Origin: Tritrichomonas musculus
Lineage: Eukaryota > Parabasalia > Tritrichomonadida > Tritrichomonadidae
Direction: 5' to 3'
DNA length: 64,000 bases
Assembly (NCBI GenBank): GCA_039105265.1
Contig: JAPFFF010000001.1
Span: 5,890,001-5,954,000 of the forward strand
The notes under the pieces were generated by a model. That model was given only the letters and a program-made list of their open reading frames with translations, did not search any database and was not told where the DNA came from. Shown here piece by piece: positions 42,265 through 53,068 of this stretch; within the stretch, counting starts at the first letter, position 1; the number at the start of each line of letters is the position of its first letter. Made by a program: the position numbers and the translations under genes.

Positions 42265-43620
42265 TATTTTAATAAAAGAAGTTCATATAAAATATATGAA
42301 AATGAATAAACATCACTCGATTTACTATATTCTTTTCTTTCATATATTTCTGGTGCAAGATATGCAGGTGTTTCAAAATTAGCAGGTTTTGAAATCTCAA
42401 TAAACTTTGATAACAACAAACATAGTTATATCAGCTAATTTTGGAAATAATGATTCATCAAGATAAATATTTGCACGATGAATGATGTTGTGTGCGTGCA
42501 AATATTCCATTGCTGATGCAATTCCATAAATAACAATCAACTTTTTAGTATCATTCCAATCAGGGAAGTCATAGTTTTGCATTCCATAATGAATCTCTCT
42601 ACTTAGGGTTGATCTATTATATTCAGTAACTATTACTAGTTTATTTTTACCATCAAAATCAACTGGACTGTATCCAACGAAATTCAAAATCATTGGATGA
42701 TCTATTTGTGAAATTATACTCAATTTTCTAGAAAAATTGATAATTTCATGTTTATAAAAACTGCTGATTTCTTTGATATAAACTTGGGCACAATATTTAT
42801 TATCAACAACAGTTTGATTCTTAGTTTCTCTTTTTTTCTCTAATTCAAAAGATTCATATTCAATATTTGTATTTGTTGATCTTTTCAATTTATATTTGGT
42901 CAAATCTATTTCATTTTCATTTCTGTTTTGGTGATGAATGAAAGATTTTTGAAAATTCATTTTAGTTTTTATATTTTTAAATGAAATGGAAGATTCTTCG
43001 ATAAATTTTATGTACTTTTGATATTCTTTTTCATCAACTTTTTCAATTATGAAATCATGATTTGTTTTAAGTTCATTAACAATTTCATCAAATGTTGTCC
43101 TTGACGATGGTTCTTGTGACCAGCATCGTTCAATCATGTTTTTAAATATATCTTTTATAGGTTCTTTGAATTCTGGACGTTTGCTGCTTTTTGTTAAAAA
43201 AATAATTGAATCATAATCGTCTGATAATAGTGGCACTTTTTTGTAAACTATTGAATACATTAGAAGAGCAAAAGAATAGACATCACTCGATTTACTATAT
43301 TCTAATTTTGATAAAACTTCAGGAGCAAGACATTCTATGTCACCTTTTAGACTTATGTCTTTATATTGACCATTTGGTGGAATACCAATTGACTCACTAA
43401 ATCTTGAAATTTTAGGATTAAAATTTTCATCAAGAAATATGCTTCCAATATTCAATTTGCGATGGAGTATATTGTTGGAGTGTAAATATGACATGCCTGA
43501 AGTAACTCCGTAGAGAGAGATGAGTTTTTTTGTTTGATCGAATTCTGATTCATTGAAATGATTTTCTAACGATCTTTGAGATATATATTCTAATACAATA
43601 GTGGGTTTGTTTCTAGAAAC
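42265..43620 (-). pseudogene. truncated tandem protein kinase (TKL-like)
   Basis: Read on the minus strand from 43620 there is the end of one kinase lobe (TIVLEYISQRSLE, then MSYLHSNNILHRKLN with HRK in place of HRD, then CLAPEV and SSDVYSFALLMYS). After the C-terminal helix region of that domain comes a linker, then the N-lobe of a second kinase up to IIHRANIYLDES. A frameshift near 42410-42420 moves the rest (TPAYLAPEIYERKEYSKSSD, YSFSYILYEL) to another frame, and the gene stops short. The 5' end is cut at about 43620, where unrelated plus-strand BspA sequence begins. Both catalytic loops are atypical, so the ancestor may already have been a pseudokinase pair. Confidence 0.75.
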
Positions 43621-44275
43621 TATTTACTTATCAGAAGAAAACCCAAACTTTAAATATTTAGATGAATCTAAGAATATCATTATTGGAAAATCAAATCTTA
43701 ACAATGATAATTACGATACCATAGTATTTGGAAGCAGAAGTGTTTACGAGATAACAATTCCAAGCACCATAAAACGAATAGAATGTTGTCAATCAGAAAA
43801 TGAATTAAAAACGATTAAATTTGAAGGAAAAAGTACGTTAGAAACCATTCAAAAAAATGCATTTTCAAATGGACAACAAGAAATTAGTATTCCTAAAAAT
43901 TTCACAATTCCACCATCAGTTAAATATGTTGGATGTATTGGTAGTCTTTCTGTTAACGTATTTCACAAAATTGTATCACCGTTCAATTCCAATTTTAAAT
44001 ACATTGACGATTCAATGATTCTAGGTAAATCGGATCCTGACAATGATGTATTTGACATAATCTTATCGGCAAGATTAGATATAAAAAAAGCGGTTATTCC
44101 TTCATATATCAAATATATATATATCCATTTGCCTTTAATTGTTGTTTTGACTTTAAAACCGTTGAATTTCAATCGGATTCAAATTTAATTTCAATTGAAA
44201 AAATTGCATTTTTCATGACAGGTATTGAAGAAATAAAAATTCCTTCAAGTTGTCAAAAAATTAAAAAAAAAAAAA
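43621..44275 (+). pseudogene. BspA-like leucine-rich repeat gene fragment
   Basis: Plus-strand frame with BspA/LRR_5 features: SVYEITIPSTIKRIE, LETIQKNAFSNGQQEISIP and NSNFKYIDDSMILGKSD. It starts without a proper 5' end at the junction with the kinase relic and changes frame near 44110. A further LRR piece (EEIKIPSSCQKI) sits in another frame up to a poly-A run. A broken member of the large trichomonad BspA family. Unlike the array at 16.3-20.0 kb its repeats are diverged, so it is a different lineage. Confidence 0.7.
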
Positions 44276-44322
44276 AAAGAGCAACTTTTTGATAATTAAT
44301 TAATTTGACAAAATCTGGAAGG

Positions 44323-45144
44323 ATGTTACTACATATCCGAGCTATAGAAGCAGCAGACTTACCAAGAATGGATGATGGTGGACAATCTGATCCATATCTT
44401 ACATTCCAATTAGACCAATCGCCTGAAACATTTAAAACAAAAATTGTCAAACAAAATCTTAATCCGATATGGAATGAAGTATTTGATATTCCAATTTTCG
44501 AAGGAAATAGAAATGTTTTACACGTTGAACTATTAGATAGTGACAAAGTTAAATCCTATAATTTTAATACCTACAAGAGATATCGAAGTCAATAGCTTTA
44601 AATTGGGTGAAGTAACTGAAGATTGGTTTGATTTTTTCCCAATCCAGAAGATGAGCCATTTATTCCAAAATCCCCCCAAGATCAAGCAGAAGTACAAGAA
44701 AGAAAAGTTGACTTACTACAAGACCAACCAAATGAGCCAGAACATGAAAATGATACAAATAATTCTGATGAATCTACTAAACAATTGGAAAATGATAAAG
44801 AACAGCTTACTGTAGAAACTGAAAATCAACAACAAGAGCATCTGAGTCAGCAACCCGAGAAAAACGATATAGAAGAGGCTAAAAATGAAGAAATAAAATT
44901 AGTAAAAGAAAAAGACGTTAATCCGAGTACTGAAAAAGTTGTATCGTCATTATCTAACGTACAAAGTGACAGGGATGACTATGAAGTTTTTGCTGACCAA
45001 AATCTCCGACCATTGTCGTCCAATGAGCGACTCAAGCTTATTGAAGAAAACGAGAAACTTTACTCTGGGTCAAGATTCAAGATGATTTTATTCATCATCA
45101 TAGCAATTGAACTTTTAATTCTCTTTATTAAATCAAAAATTTGA
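44323..45144 (+). pseudogene. C2-domain, tail-anchored membrane protein with two frameshifts
   Basis: From the ATG at 44323 the frame gives a clear C2 domain start (MLLHIRAIEAADLPRMDDGG, SDPYLTFQL, LNPIWNEVFDIPI). The C2 end (EVNSFKLGEVTEDWFDFFP) is in a second frame. The acidic Glu/Gln/Asn-rich middle and a C-terminal transmembrane helix (FKMILFIIIAIELLILFI) are in a third. The two shifts lie near 44550-44580 and near 44640, the latter fitting loss of one A in a CCAATCC context. C2 domains bind Ca2+ and acidic phospholipids; such tail-anchored proteins act at membrane contact or fusion sites. Only two single-base lesions over 820 bases means either a young pseudogene or sequencing error in a live gene. 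Confidence 0.65.
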
Positions 45145-45215
45145 TTTTTATTTTTCCAATTTTTTCCTTTATTACAGTATTCCAATGATATTTAGTCAAA
45201 TATTGAATCGATTTA

Positions 45216-45600
45216 TTAATATTTCGTTGAATACATTAATCCAAGAAGAAATTGTGCATCTCGATGATTATGATTAGCTGAAAGTGTTAAATATTGAATC
45301 GATTTATTAATATCTCGTTGAATATATTGGCTTTCGTAATATATTTGGCCAAGAAAATACTGAGCATATGTATTATTTTGATTAGCTGAAAGTGTTAAAT
45401 AATAAATTGATTTATTGATATCTCGTGTAATAAATATTCCTTCGTAATACATTTGGCCAAGAATATGTTGAGCTGTTGAATTATTTTGATTTGATGAAAG
45501 TGTTAAATAATGAATTGATTTTTTGATATCTTGTGGAATATTTTTACCAAAAAGAAAAATTCTACTAAGAAGACATTGTGCTATTGAATTTTGATTTTTT
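45216..45600 (-). pseudogene. Sel1-repeat gene fragment
   Basis: Three to four Sel1 repeats on the minus strand (TAQHILGQMYYEGIFITRDI, YAQYFLGQIYYESQYIQRDI, DAQFLLGLMYSTKY), running from the edge of the GC-rich block to a stop. The frame stays open into the block (up to an ATG at 45698), but that part translates to a Gly/Arg/Pro-rich string unrelated to Sel1, so it is not believed. Probably the tail of a paralogue of the kinase-Sel1 gene next door. Confidence 0.6.
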
Positions 45601-45697
45601 GCCCGGGCAGCCCATTTTTCCCGTAAATTTGCCCGGGGATGCCCGGGCAGTACGTTTATTTCGGGCCCATTACCCGCCCGGTGCCCGTTTCCCATCA
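45600..45697. repeat. GC-rich block with CCCGGG palindromes
   Basis: About 98 bases at well over 50% G+C in a region near 25-30%. It contains TGCCCGGGCA twice (45600-45609, 45640-45649) and several further GCCCGG/GGGCCC words. It sits between the Sel1 fragment and the stop of the kinase-Sel1 gene, 22 bases from that stop. It looks like a foreign or self-spreading simple sequence; function unknown. Confidence 0.75.
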
Positions 45698-45719
45698 TTA
45701 GCAGTTGTTAATAGTTTAA

Positions 45720-48700
45720 CTAATTATTTGAAAATCCATCATAAAACGTTTGGTTAATGTCGGGGATTGTTTGAGTTTTCTTCAAATCATTAATGGGGAA
45801 TCTTCCAAATAAAACACGATGATTATCTTCATGCAAAACATTGCTCATTTGACTTATCAAATCTTTTATTTCACTTTTTAATTCTTCAAAATTAATAAAA
45901 AGCATTTTTTCAAAGTTTTTTGGGTAAACCAAGATTTTCTCATTATTATTATCTCTGATATTATAAAATATATGATCATTACAATTTTTGGTAGATATCT
46001 GAAATCGGTTGTCTTCATTTAAATCTCGAAAAACTGATTCAACATTTATTTGAAAATCCGAATTATGAAAGCTCATTTCACTCTCTTTTTTCATGAAATA
46101 CTTATTAGGTGTTTTTGATTTTTTAATTACTTTGAATTTGTTTGTAATAAAAATTATATTTTTTGATGCTTTGGGACCAGAAATTTTCCAAAGATTTGCC
46201 GAGCTCTCAAAGTTTTTGAGATTGAATAATGGGCATCCTAAAATCAATTCTTTGATAAAATAAGGCTTTGATATTGTAAAAAGAAATGATCCATCATCTG
46301 TTGAAATGATTAGCTTGAACAATAATCTAAAAATTACTTTAATCAATTCACTTTTAATTTCTTTTTCATAAATGAGTAATTCATGATGACTTAAATAATT
46401 GTCAATTATTTTTAAACGTGCCATGGAATTTATAAATATTCTTGTTATTTTCAGTCTTTCATCAATTATTATTCTATAATGAAAAATAAGTGGCTCGTTT
46501 TCAAATTTTAACGAATTTTGATAATGATGAAGAGATTCATCAATTTTTCCTTGGGTCTCCAAAAGGTAGCCAACATTGAATTCAGCAAGATCAAATTGTT
46601 TTTTAGCTGCTTTTTTATAAAAATACTCAGCTTTTATAAGATCATTCTGAATATATTGGGAAAATAATCCTTTGTTGTTCTCTCCAAATGAATATTCATT
46701 ATATCCAGCTATTGAAATATATTTATCTGCTAATTTTATATCGTAAAACTCTTTTTCAATTAAATATATTAAACCTAAATTATTTGCTGCCTGATAATAA
46801 AAATGATTATATTGAAATTTCTCTATAGACCCTGAATTATACTCAAAAAAGTATTTAGATTTATCTTTTTCTAATGATTGCAAATAATATTCAATTGATT
46901 TTTTGAAATCCTGCTTTATTTCTTTGTTGGCCTCAAAAAAGTATCCTAAATAAAATAGTGCATCCAAATTACTGTATTGAGCTGATAATAAATAATATTG
47001 ATATGATAATAAAATATTTTTTTCAACACCTAAACCTTTGAAATAAATTTCTCCCAAAAATAATAAGGCTTCCGAATGCTTTAATAAAGAAGCTAAGGAA
47101 AAATAATGTTTGGCCTTTTTATAATCTTGGTTAATAAATTTACCATCATAATAAATTTTCCCTAACGCAAACATTGCATTTGAATGATTAAGTTGACAAG
47201 CTTTTTCATAATATTTTATAGCCGTTTCATAATTTTTTACAACACCATATCCATTTGTATAGAGATTAGCTAAATTAAATAAAGATTCTGCATTATTTTG
47301 TCGAGCAGATAATTCATAGTATTTTCTTGCTTGAACATAATCAACGGCATCAATTTTTCCCTCAAAATACATATCACCTAAATTGCATTGAGCCAGCTGA
47401 TTACCTAGTTTTATTGATGATAGAAAATATTCTTTTGCTTTTGGATAATTTTTATCAACACCATATCCTTTATCATACATTAATCCAAGAGTATTTAAAG
47501 CATCAGAATAATTTTGTTCAGCTGAGAGTTCGATGTAATTTCTAGCAATTTCATAGTTTAACTGGACACCTTTCCCATTAAAATACATGTTACCTAAATT
47601 AAATAATGCTGTTGAATTATTCTGATCTATTGATAATTCATAATAATATTTTGCCTTTTCATAATCTTTTTCTACACCTAATCCATATTCATACATGTAA
47701 CCTAAGCTGCTCTGTGCATTTGAATCATTTTTTGATGCAGATAATTCAAAGTATTTTAGTGCTTCTTTGTAATCAATTGGAATTCCTTCGCCCATCAGAT
47801 GCATGTATCCCAAAAAGCAATGAGCATTATGATTGTCCTTTTTTGCTGATAATTCAAAATATTGTTTAGCATAAAAAAAACTTTGTTCAACTCCATTTCC
47901 ATAGTAATACATTTTCCCCAAAGCATAAATGGATTCTGAATGGTTTAAATTGGCTGATAATTGATAATATCCTTTGGCCTTTAAATAATCTATTTCAATT
48001 CCAAATCCATTTTCATATAAATATCCTAAAGCATATAACGCTTTTGAATGATTTTGTTTTGCTGCTTTTTCATAATATTTTCTAGACATTTCTAAATTTT
48101 TTTCCACTCCTAATCCATAGAAATACAAATTACCTAAACTATTTAAAGCATCAGGATTGTTAAATTTGGCAGATAGCTTATAATAAACAGCACTTTTTTT
48201 ATAATCTTTCTTCACAATTTCACCCGAGCAATACAATGATCCATTTTTATATAAAATTTGTGAAATATCTTTTTGACAAAAAGAATTCAAAAGTTCGTTA
48301 TAATTGTCGATGAACCTATTCAATTCTTGGTCATTAATTAGCTTTTCCCCTTTTTCTATGAAATATTGATCTAAAAAATAAAATAAATTGGAATCATCAA
48401 ATAGAATGTTTTTAATTTCTTCTAAAGTTGGTCTGTGAGTTGGTTCATATGATAAGCATTTTCGATATATAGATTGAATACTTTCTGGAATTCCTGATAT
48501 AAGTGGAAATTTGTTTTGTTTAATTGAGTCTATTATTATATTTATTTCATTTGCATCAAATATATTTTTATGTTCAAAAACAAAATAAATGAGATAACCA
48601 AATGAAAATATATCAGTTGGAAAAGATATTAAATTTTCTGGTCCTTCAATTTGTTCAGGAGATGAATTGCATTCAGATGCAAAAGACATTGTCATTTCTT

Positions 48701-49781
48701 CATCTTTTTCCTTTCTTATTGTTCTAACTGTTTCAAAATCTGCTATATGGCATATAAAATCATGATCAATTAAAATATTAGAAGGCTTTAAATCACGATG
48801 AATCAATAATTTTGAGTGAAGATAATGCAAACCAATAAAAATTTGTAGAATCGCTGTGAATGAAAAAAAATAAGAAATTGTACTTTTTCTTTTTTCCATA
48901 TATTCATATAATGATCCATTGCTCATATAATCATATAAAAAGCATATCGTATTATAACTTGTTTTGTAATATCCATAACATTTAACTAAATACTTTGATG
49001 AACAATTTTCTTTAAAATAGTTTATTTCGTTTGTCAAAAAATTATTCGAAACTGATGGAGCTGAAGAAACTGATTTCATTACGAATATATATAAGGAATC
49101 AAGATAAAAAACCAATTTTAAAGAAGTAGAATTTCCTGACTTTATACATCTCAAAGGAATTATCTTTTCACACAGAAATTTATTTGGAGTGGTATCATTG
49201 TTTTCATCTTTAAATGCGTTTTTTTTGGATTCTGATAATTGAAAAGAAAAAAATGATGGATCTTTAAAAAAATCAGTTGGATAAAAAAACCTTCTGATTA
49301 AATAAGACAAAACAGGATGGATTGTAAATTTGATAAATTTGTTTGATTCGATAGCTTTTGTAAATTTTGTATAAAAAGAATCAACTTCACTCCTGGCGAG
49401 TGAATCTTCAGTACTTTGTTGAACTTCAGGTAAATCACTATGAATAATAATGAGAGATGATTTAATTTGCTTTATAATGTTTAAGATAGAATTTTTACTA
49501 ATTGATATGATGAGAATACATACTTTTTCCAAACAAATTACCAAATTAAAATTGCTTTCTTTGAATGATGAAATTTTTATAGTAGCAAACTTATGCTCAT
49601 TCAGTGAGTCAATTATATTTTTTTGATTTTCATCATTAATCGTGTTTTGCCAATTAAAATAATTAAATAAAAAATTAGAATAAATTTTTATCAAGGTTTC
49701 ATGAATGGGTATTTCTTGATTTGCTTGCAGCTGAATAATATCTTCAAAAGAAATTTCTAGTGAATGAACTCCAGTATTCAT
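45720..49781 (-). CDS. protein kinase with about 14 Sel1 repeats, 1353 aa
   Basis: The N-terminal 200 or so residues are unassigned but similar in layout to the start of the gene at 13552. The kinase domain (about 210-470) has K236 in FVMKSV, HRDLKPSNILID (D330), DFE in place of DFG (D348), SSPEQ in place of APE and DIFSFGYL. Catalytic residues are present, so it is probably active. From about residue 515 to 970 there are twelve clear Sel1 repeats of 36 residues (LGxMYxxGxGVxxDYxKAxxYY), with two weaker ones after. A non-repetitive C-terminal region of about 240 residues follows. Sel1 repeats form an alpha-solenoid that binds partners, so the kinase is expected to act in a complex. A 128-bp piece of its 3' part has a close copy at 60434-60561. 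Confidence 0.88.
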   Translation of the reverse strand: MNTGVHSLEISFEDIIQLQANQEIPIHETLIKIYSNFLFNYFNWQNTINDENQKNIIDSLNEHKFATIKISSFKESNFNLVICLEKVCILIISISKNSILNIIKQIKSSLIIIHSDLPEVQQSTEDSLARSEVDSFYTKFTKAIESNKFIKFTIHPVLSYLIRRFFYPTDFFKDPSFFSFQLSESKKNAFKDENNDTTPNKFLCEKIIPLRCIKSGNSTSLKLVFYLDSLYIFVMKSVSSAPSVSNNFLTNEINYFKENCSSKYLVKCYGYYKTSYNTICFLYDYMSNGSLYEYMEKRKSTISYFFSFTAILQIFIGLHYLHSKLLIHRDLKPSNILIDHDFICHIADFETVRTIRKEKDEEMTMSFASECNSSPEQIEGPENLISFPTDIFSFGYLIYFVFEHKNIFDANEINIIIDSIKQNKFPLISGIPESIQSIYRKCLSYEPTHRPTLEEIKNILFDDSNLFYFLDQYFIEKGEKLINDQELNRFIDNYNELLNSFCQKDISQILYKNGSLYCSGEIVKKDYKKSAVYYKLSAKFNNPDALNSLGNLYFYGLGVEKNLEMSRKYYEKAAKQNHSKALYALGYLYENGFGIEIDYLKAKGYYQLSANLNHSESIYALGKMYYYGNGVEQSFFYAKQYFELSAKKDNHNAHCFLGYMHLMGEGIPIDYKEALKYFELSASKNDSNAQSSLGYMYEYGLGVEKDYEKAKYYYELSIDQNNSTALFNLGNMYFNGKGVQLNYEIARNYIELSAEQNYSDALNTLGLMYDKGYGVDKNYPKAKEYFLSSIKLGNQLAQCNLGDMYFEGKIDAVDYVQARKYYELSARQNNAESLFNLANLYTNGYGVVKNYETAIKYYEKACQLNHSNAMFALGKIYYDGKFINQDYKKAKHYFSLASLLKHSEALLFLGEIYFKGLGVEKNILLSYQYYLLSAQYSNLDALFYLGYFFEANKEIKQDFKKSIEYYLQSLEKDKSKYFFEYNSGSIEKFQYNHFYYQAANNLGLIYLIEKEFYDIKLADKYISIAGYNEYSFGENNKGLFSQYIQNDLIKAEYFYKKAAKKQFDLAEFNVGYLLETQGKIDESLHHYQNSLKFENEPLIFHYRIIIDERLKITRIFINSMARLKIIDNYLSHHELLIYEKEIKSELIKVIFRLLFKLIISTDDGSFLFTISKPYFIKELILGCPLFNLKNFESSANLWKISGPKASKNIIFITNKFKVIKKSKTPNKYFMKKESEMSFHNSDFQINVESVFRDLNEDNRFQISTKNCNDHIFYNIRDNNNEKILVYPKNFEKMLFINFEELKSEIKDLISQMSNVLHEDNHRVLFGRFPINDLKKTQTIPDINQTFYDGFSNN

Positions 49782-50250
49782 TTTACCTGATCTCGGATAA
49801 AATGAGAAAGTTAACGTATTTTTTTTTTAAAAAAAAATTATTCGTTATTTAAAAAAGGTGAATTTTTGACCTTATAGAAAATAAAAATTTTATTTGGTTT
49901 AAAAAAAGAAAACGAATGATAATAGCTAAATTTAAATATGGTTAATATAATTCGTATGCATAAGTGCTTATATAGAAAAGATATGAAGAAAATGTAAAGT
50001 TACAAAAATCAATATAATTTTAATATCCTAACACATAATTCAAGATAAGATAAAGCCGATATCAAATAATCTTAGTATTTATGAGTATTCTCTTTTGAAC
50101 AAATAATTGTTTAAACAAGATAAACATGATTTGAACAAAATAATTGAATTAAATTCCGTGAAATTGAAAAGAAAAGAAAATTCTATCAAATTTACAGAGA
50201 AAATTTCACCACCACAATTTTCAAAAGTTTACGCTTTGAAAAAATAAAAC
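49782..50250. other. A+T-rich spacer between divergent genes
   Basis: Shared upstream region of the minus-strand kinase-Sel1 gene and the plus-strand small secreted peptide gene. No other feature seen. Confidence 0.5.
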
Positions 50251-50436
50251 ATGACATTAATGCTTTTGTTATCTCTTTTTATTGTTTTATGTATATCATG
50301 GGAAATACCAGATCATTTGCGTAGTGATCCAGTAGGCCATTACTCATTCTCAATGGTTAGGCATCGTGGGTATAATGCTGGAAGTGGTATAAGCCGGCCA
50401 TCACCAGGAGGAGGAGGTCCTCCACCACTTTGTTAA
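50251..50436 (+). CDS. candidate small secreted peptide, 61 aa
   Basis: The first 17 residues (MTLMLLLSLFIVLCISW) are a good signal peptide, followed by EIPDHLRSDPVGHYSFSM, a Arg/His/Tyr/Gly middle and a Gly/Pro-rich end SPGGGGPPPLC. G+C rises across the frame compared with its flanks, which supports real coding. The lone C-terminal Cys could dimerise. The mature chain would be about 44 residues. I do not recognise a family. It may also be the 5' remnant of a longer gene; 190 bases downstream a transposon-like element begins. Confidence 0.5.
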   Translation: MTLMLLLSLFIVLCISWEIPDHLRSDPVGHYSFSMVRHRGYNAGSGISRPSPGGGGPPPLC

Positions 50437-50628
50437 TGTAGAAAAGAATAAAAATATTTATTTTATTCTATATTTTTATATATTTTGATTACAACAAACA
50501 TATTTAATTTTATTTTACTAAGTTTTAAATTGTGTGCTATTTTATATTAAACATGGCAGGTATTTACACTTTTTAACTCAAAAATACATCGAAATTTCAA
50601 AAAAAATTGGAAAAAAAAAGATAATTTT

Positions 50629-52117
50629 ATAGGTGGGCGACCAATGAATTTTTATAACTTTTGCACCATTAGATAGATTACATATAATAATAAAATAAAA
50701 TATTAATTATAGTTCATAAATATTAAAGATAAAGTTTTTATGAATAATTTAAATTTTCATATTTTTTTTGTAAACTATTCAAATAGTATAGATAAAATCT
50801 TTCAAAAATATTTGAAATAATTTTCTCAAAATTAAAAGAATTTAAAAAGATCATTCAATTTATATAAGAAAATTTCATTTATTAAGAATAAAAATATCTA
50901 TTTTAATTTTAAATTAATTGTTTAATTTAATTTTGTTTAAAGTTATATCTTGTTGATTATAATCAAAGACAAAATATAAAAAGAAATAAATGATTTTTTC
51001 TATACATAAAATTTTGAATATAACAATTGAAGCATGCTATAAAAATCGTTTTGATAAAGTTAGAAATAATCAATTATTCGATTATAATGATTTTGAAAAT
51101 TTATTAGTATATGATTTATTATAAATATTTTAAAATATTATTTACTATTATATTTATGTTTATAATATTAAAATAAAAATATATTATGTTTATTTCTATT
51201 TAAATTGCTATATTTATAATTTTTATTAAAACTTAGTTTTTTTTGAAATTTTAAAAATTCAAATAAATATAAAATAATTTTAATTTTGATTATCTTTGCT
51301 TTTTAAATTTAAAATGAAATATCTCATTTATATATATTTTAATATATAATTCTATTATGAAATTATAATATTAATATAGATTAATTTAATTTTAAATTAA
51401 GATATTGCTTTTTCTAATAATCTCAAAATTTCAATAAGGGAAAAAATATAAAAAATATTTGAAAGCTATTTTTATAAATTGAGAGAAAATTGAATAAAAA
51501 AAAGCTGATTTTAATTTTTTATGATTTTTTAACAAAGGTCCAGTATTCTAGGACATATATCTAATTTTAATTTACCTTTATTTATACCAAATTTATTGTT
51601 TGACCGTTTATAATTTCTTACCAAGTGGCTCCAAAATTGAATCATTCCGTTAACTAATTCAACTTTTTGAATATGTTTTCCCAACTAACCTTTATCTTTG
51701 AAGTTATGTTATAACTAACTATATCAATAAAAAGCCTGGGCGATGAAGAAACTAAATATCAAAAAAGAAAACATTCAATTTTTTTATATACTTCTGAAAA
51801 TTAAAAATACCTTTTATTTTAACTTTTTAGAGAAATCTATTAATTATTTTATATTGTTTCCAGGTCATTCTTGATGTATGACATAGATAATATCATAAAA
51901 TAATAGAAATATGTATTTTAATTCATTTGAACTTGTGATATTGCATATCATGTATTAAAAAAAAAGTTGATGAATATTAGTTCAAAACTTTATTTAACAA
52001 CTGCATCCTATCATATATGTGTTATATAAATATATATTATGAAATTGCTGAATAATTCTTAAAATTCGAAGAAAAAAAGAACTTTTTTAAAGTCAAAAAA
52101 AAAAGTGGCCCACCTAT
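50629..52117. mobile_element. 1.49-kb TIR element C with 8-bp target duplication
   Basis: The ends are ATAGGTGGGCGAC on the left and, as reverse complement, ATAGGTGGGCCAC on the right: one mismatch in 13 bases. They are bounded by a perfect 8-bp duplication ATAATTTT (50621-50628 and 52118-52125). The interior is extremely A+T-rich with no open frame, so it is non-autonomous or decayed. The duplication length matches elements A and B, and all three ends contain TAGG. The A+T-rich target site could match by chance more easily than the others, so this call is a little less certain. Confidence 0.72.
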
Positions 52118-52316
52118 ATAATTTTTAAGTGATTTTCGTTCTTTTAACATTCACCATTTTGACTAGTTACTTTTTGAACCAATATGCTTATTTTTAATAA
52201 ATTTGCGATTTTTATTGGAAACAAAAATAAAATAAAATAAAAATTGACTTAACATGCAGAATTGTTCTATTAAAGCATAAATCCCTTCAGAGATAATTAC
52301 CTAATCACTTTTTGAC

Positions 52317-52920
52317 TCAATGTCGAGTAAACTTTGGATTCAATTGCAAATGCCTGAGGCTCTTTCCTATCTTCATTAGCCAAGCAGCAGGGCCGCAATC
52401 GTTCGATGAAGTTAATATGAGAAGGGCTCTCTGCGTCCTAAGAGTAGAAGCCGGTGTCATTGTGCCATGATGGTATTTCCACTTTAAAATGAGTTGAAAA
52501 GATCCAACACGTGAGGTTTTGTTCTTCATATCAATTATCTTAACGGTCGTCGTGTTTTAGGGTGCAATTTGACCTTTCTGATTCAAAACAGTTTGAAATT
52601 CAAAAAAAGAACTCAGCAACTTGAATGAACTTCTTGTTCTCAGGATACTGCTGTGTCAGTTGCGAGCAGTCCCAAAGTCAAATTTCATCACAATTGTCAC
52701 CTCTTATCAAAAAGTTTTCACATATAATTAACCACAATTGTTCGATGAAGTCAACAATTGCCGAACCAATGGAATGTTGGATCTTCTGTTTCCACATTCC
52801 ATAAAGTGATGTAGCCATCCCTTTAAGTTCATTCAAATTAAATAAGTTAATATAGTCGTTACCAATGCATGCAGCAATCAACAAGGATTCTTGATTGACA
52901 GCTAGTAACAAGATATCTTT
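52317..52920 (-). pseudogene. WD40-repeat protein relic
   Basis: The minus strand carries WD40-like pieces in different frames: LLAVNQESLLIAACIGNDYI and NLFNLNEL, then DGYITLWNVETEDPTFHW, then LWDCSQLTQQYPENKKFIQ, and further down RALLILTSSNDC. Base composition is clearly richer in G+C than the flanking element and spacers, as expected for former coding DNA. No frame is open for more than about 75 codons. Assignment to WD40 rests on the LW/WD endings and repeated hydrophobic pattern. Which WD40 family is uncertain. Confidence 0.5.
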
Positions 52921-53068
52921 TCATTTCATTTTGGTATGCGTCTCAATTTTTCAGATAGATATTAAAATATTGAAATAATTAGCTCAAATTTGAAATGAAT
53001 AAGAATTGATTTTCAATGATATATTGAAAATTGACTACCAGTTTATTATTTTTATTAAAACATTTATT

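Noticed and set aside
44555-44645. Introns as the cause of the frame changes in the C2 gene
   Set aside because: Protein similarity runs through both points with no missing residues and no GTA...CTAAT-AG pair; single-base losses fit better.
45601-45698. N-terminal extension of the Sel1 fragment into the GC-rich block (starting MMGNGHRAGNGPEIN)
   Set aside because: It translates an inserted GC-rich simple sequence and shares nothing with Sel1 proteins; open by chance.
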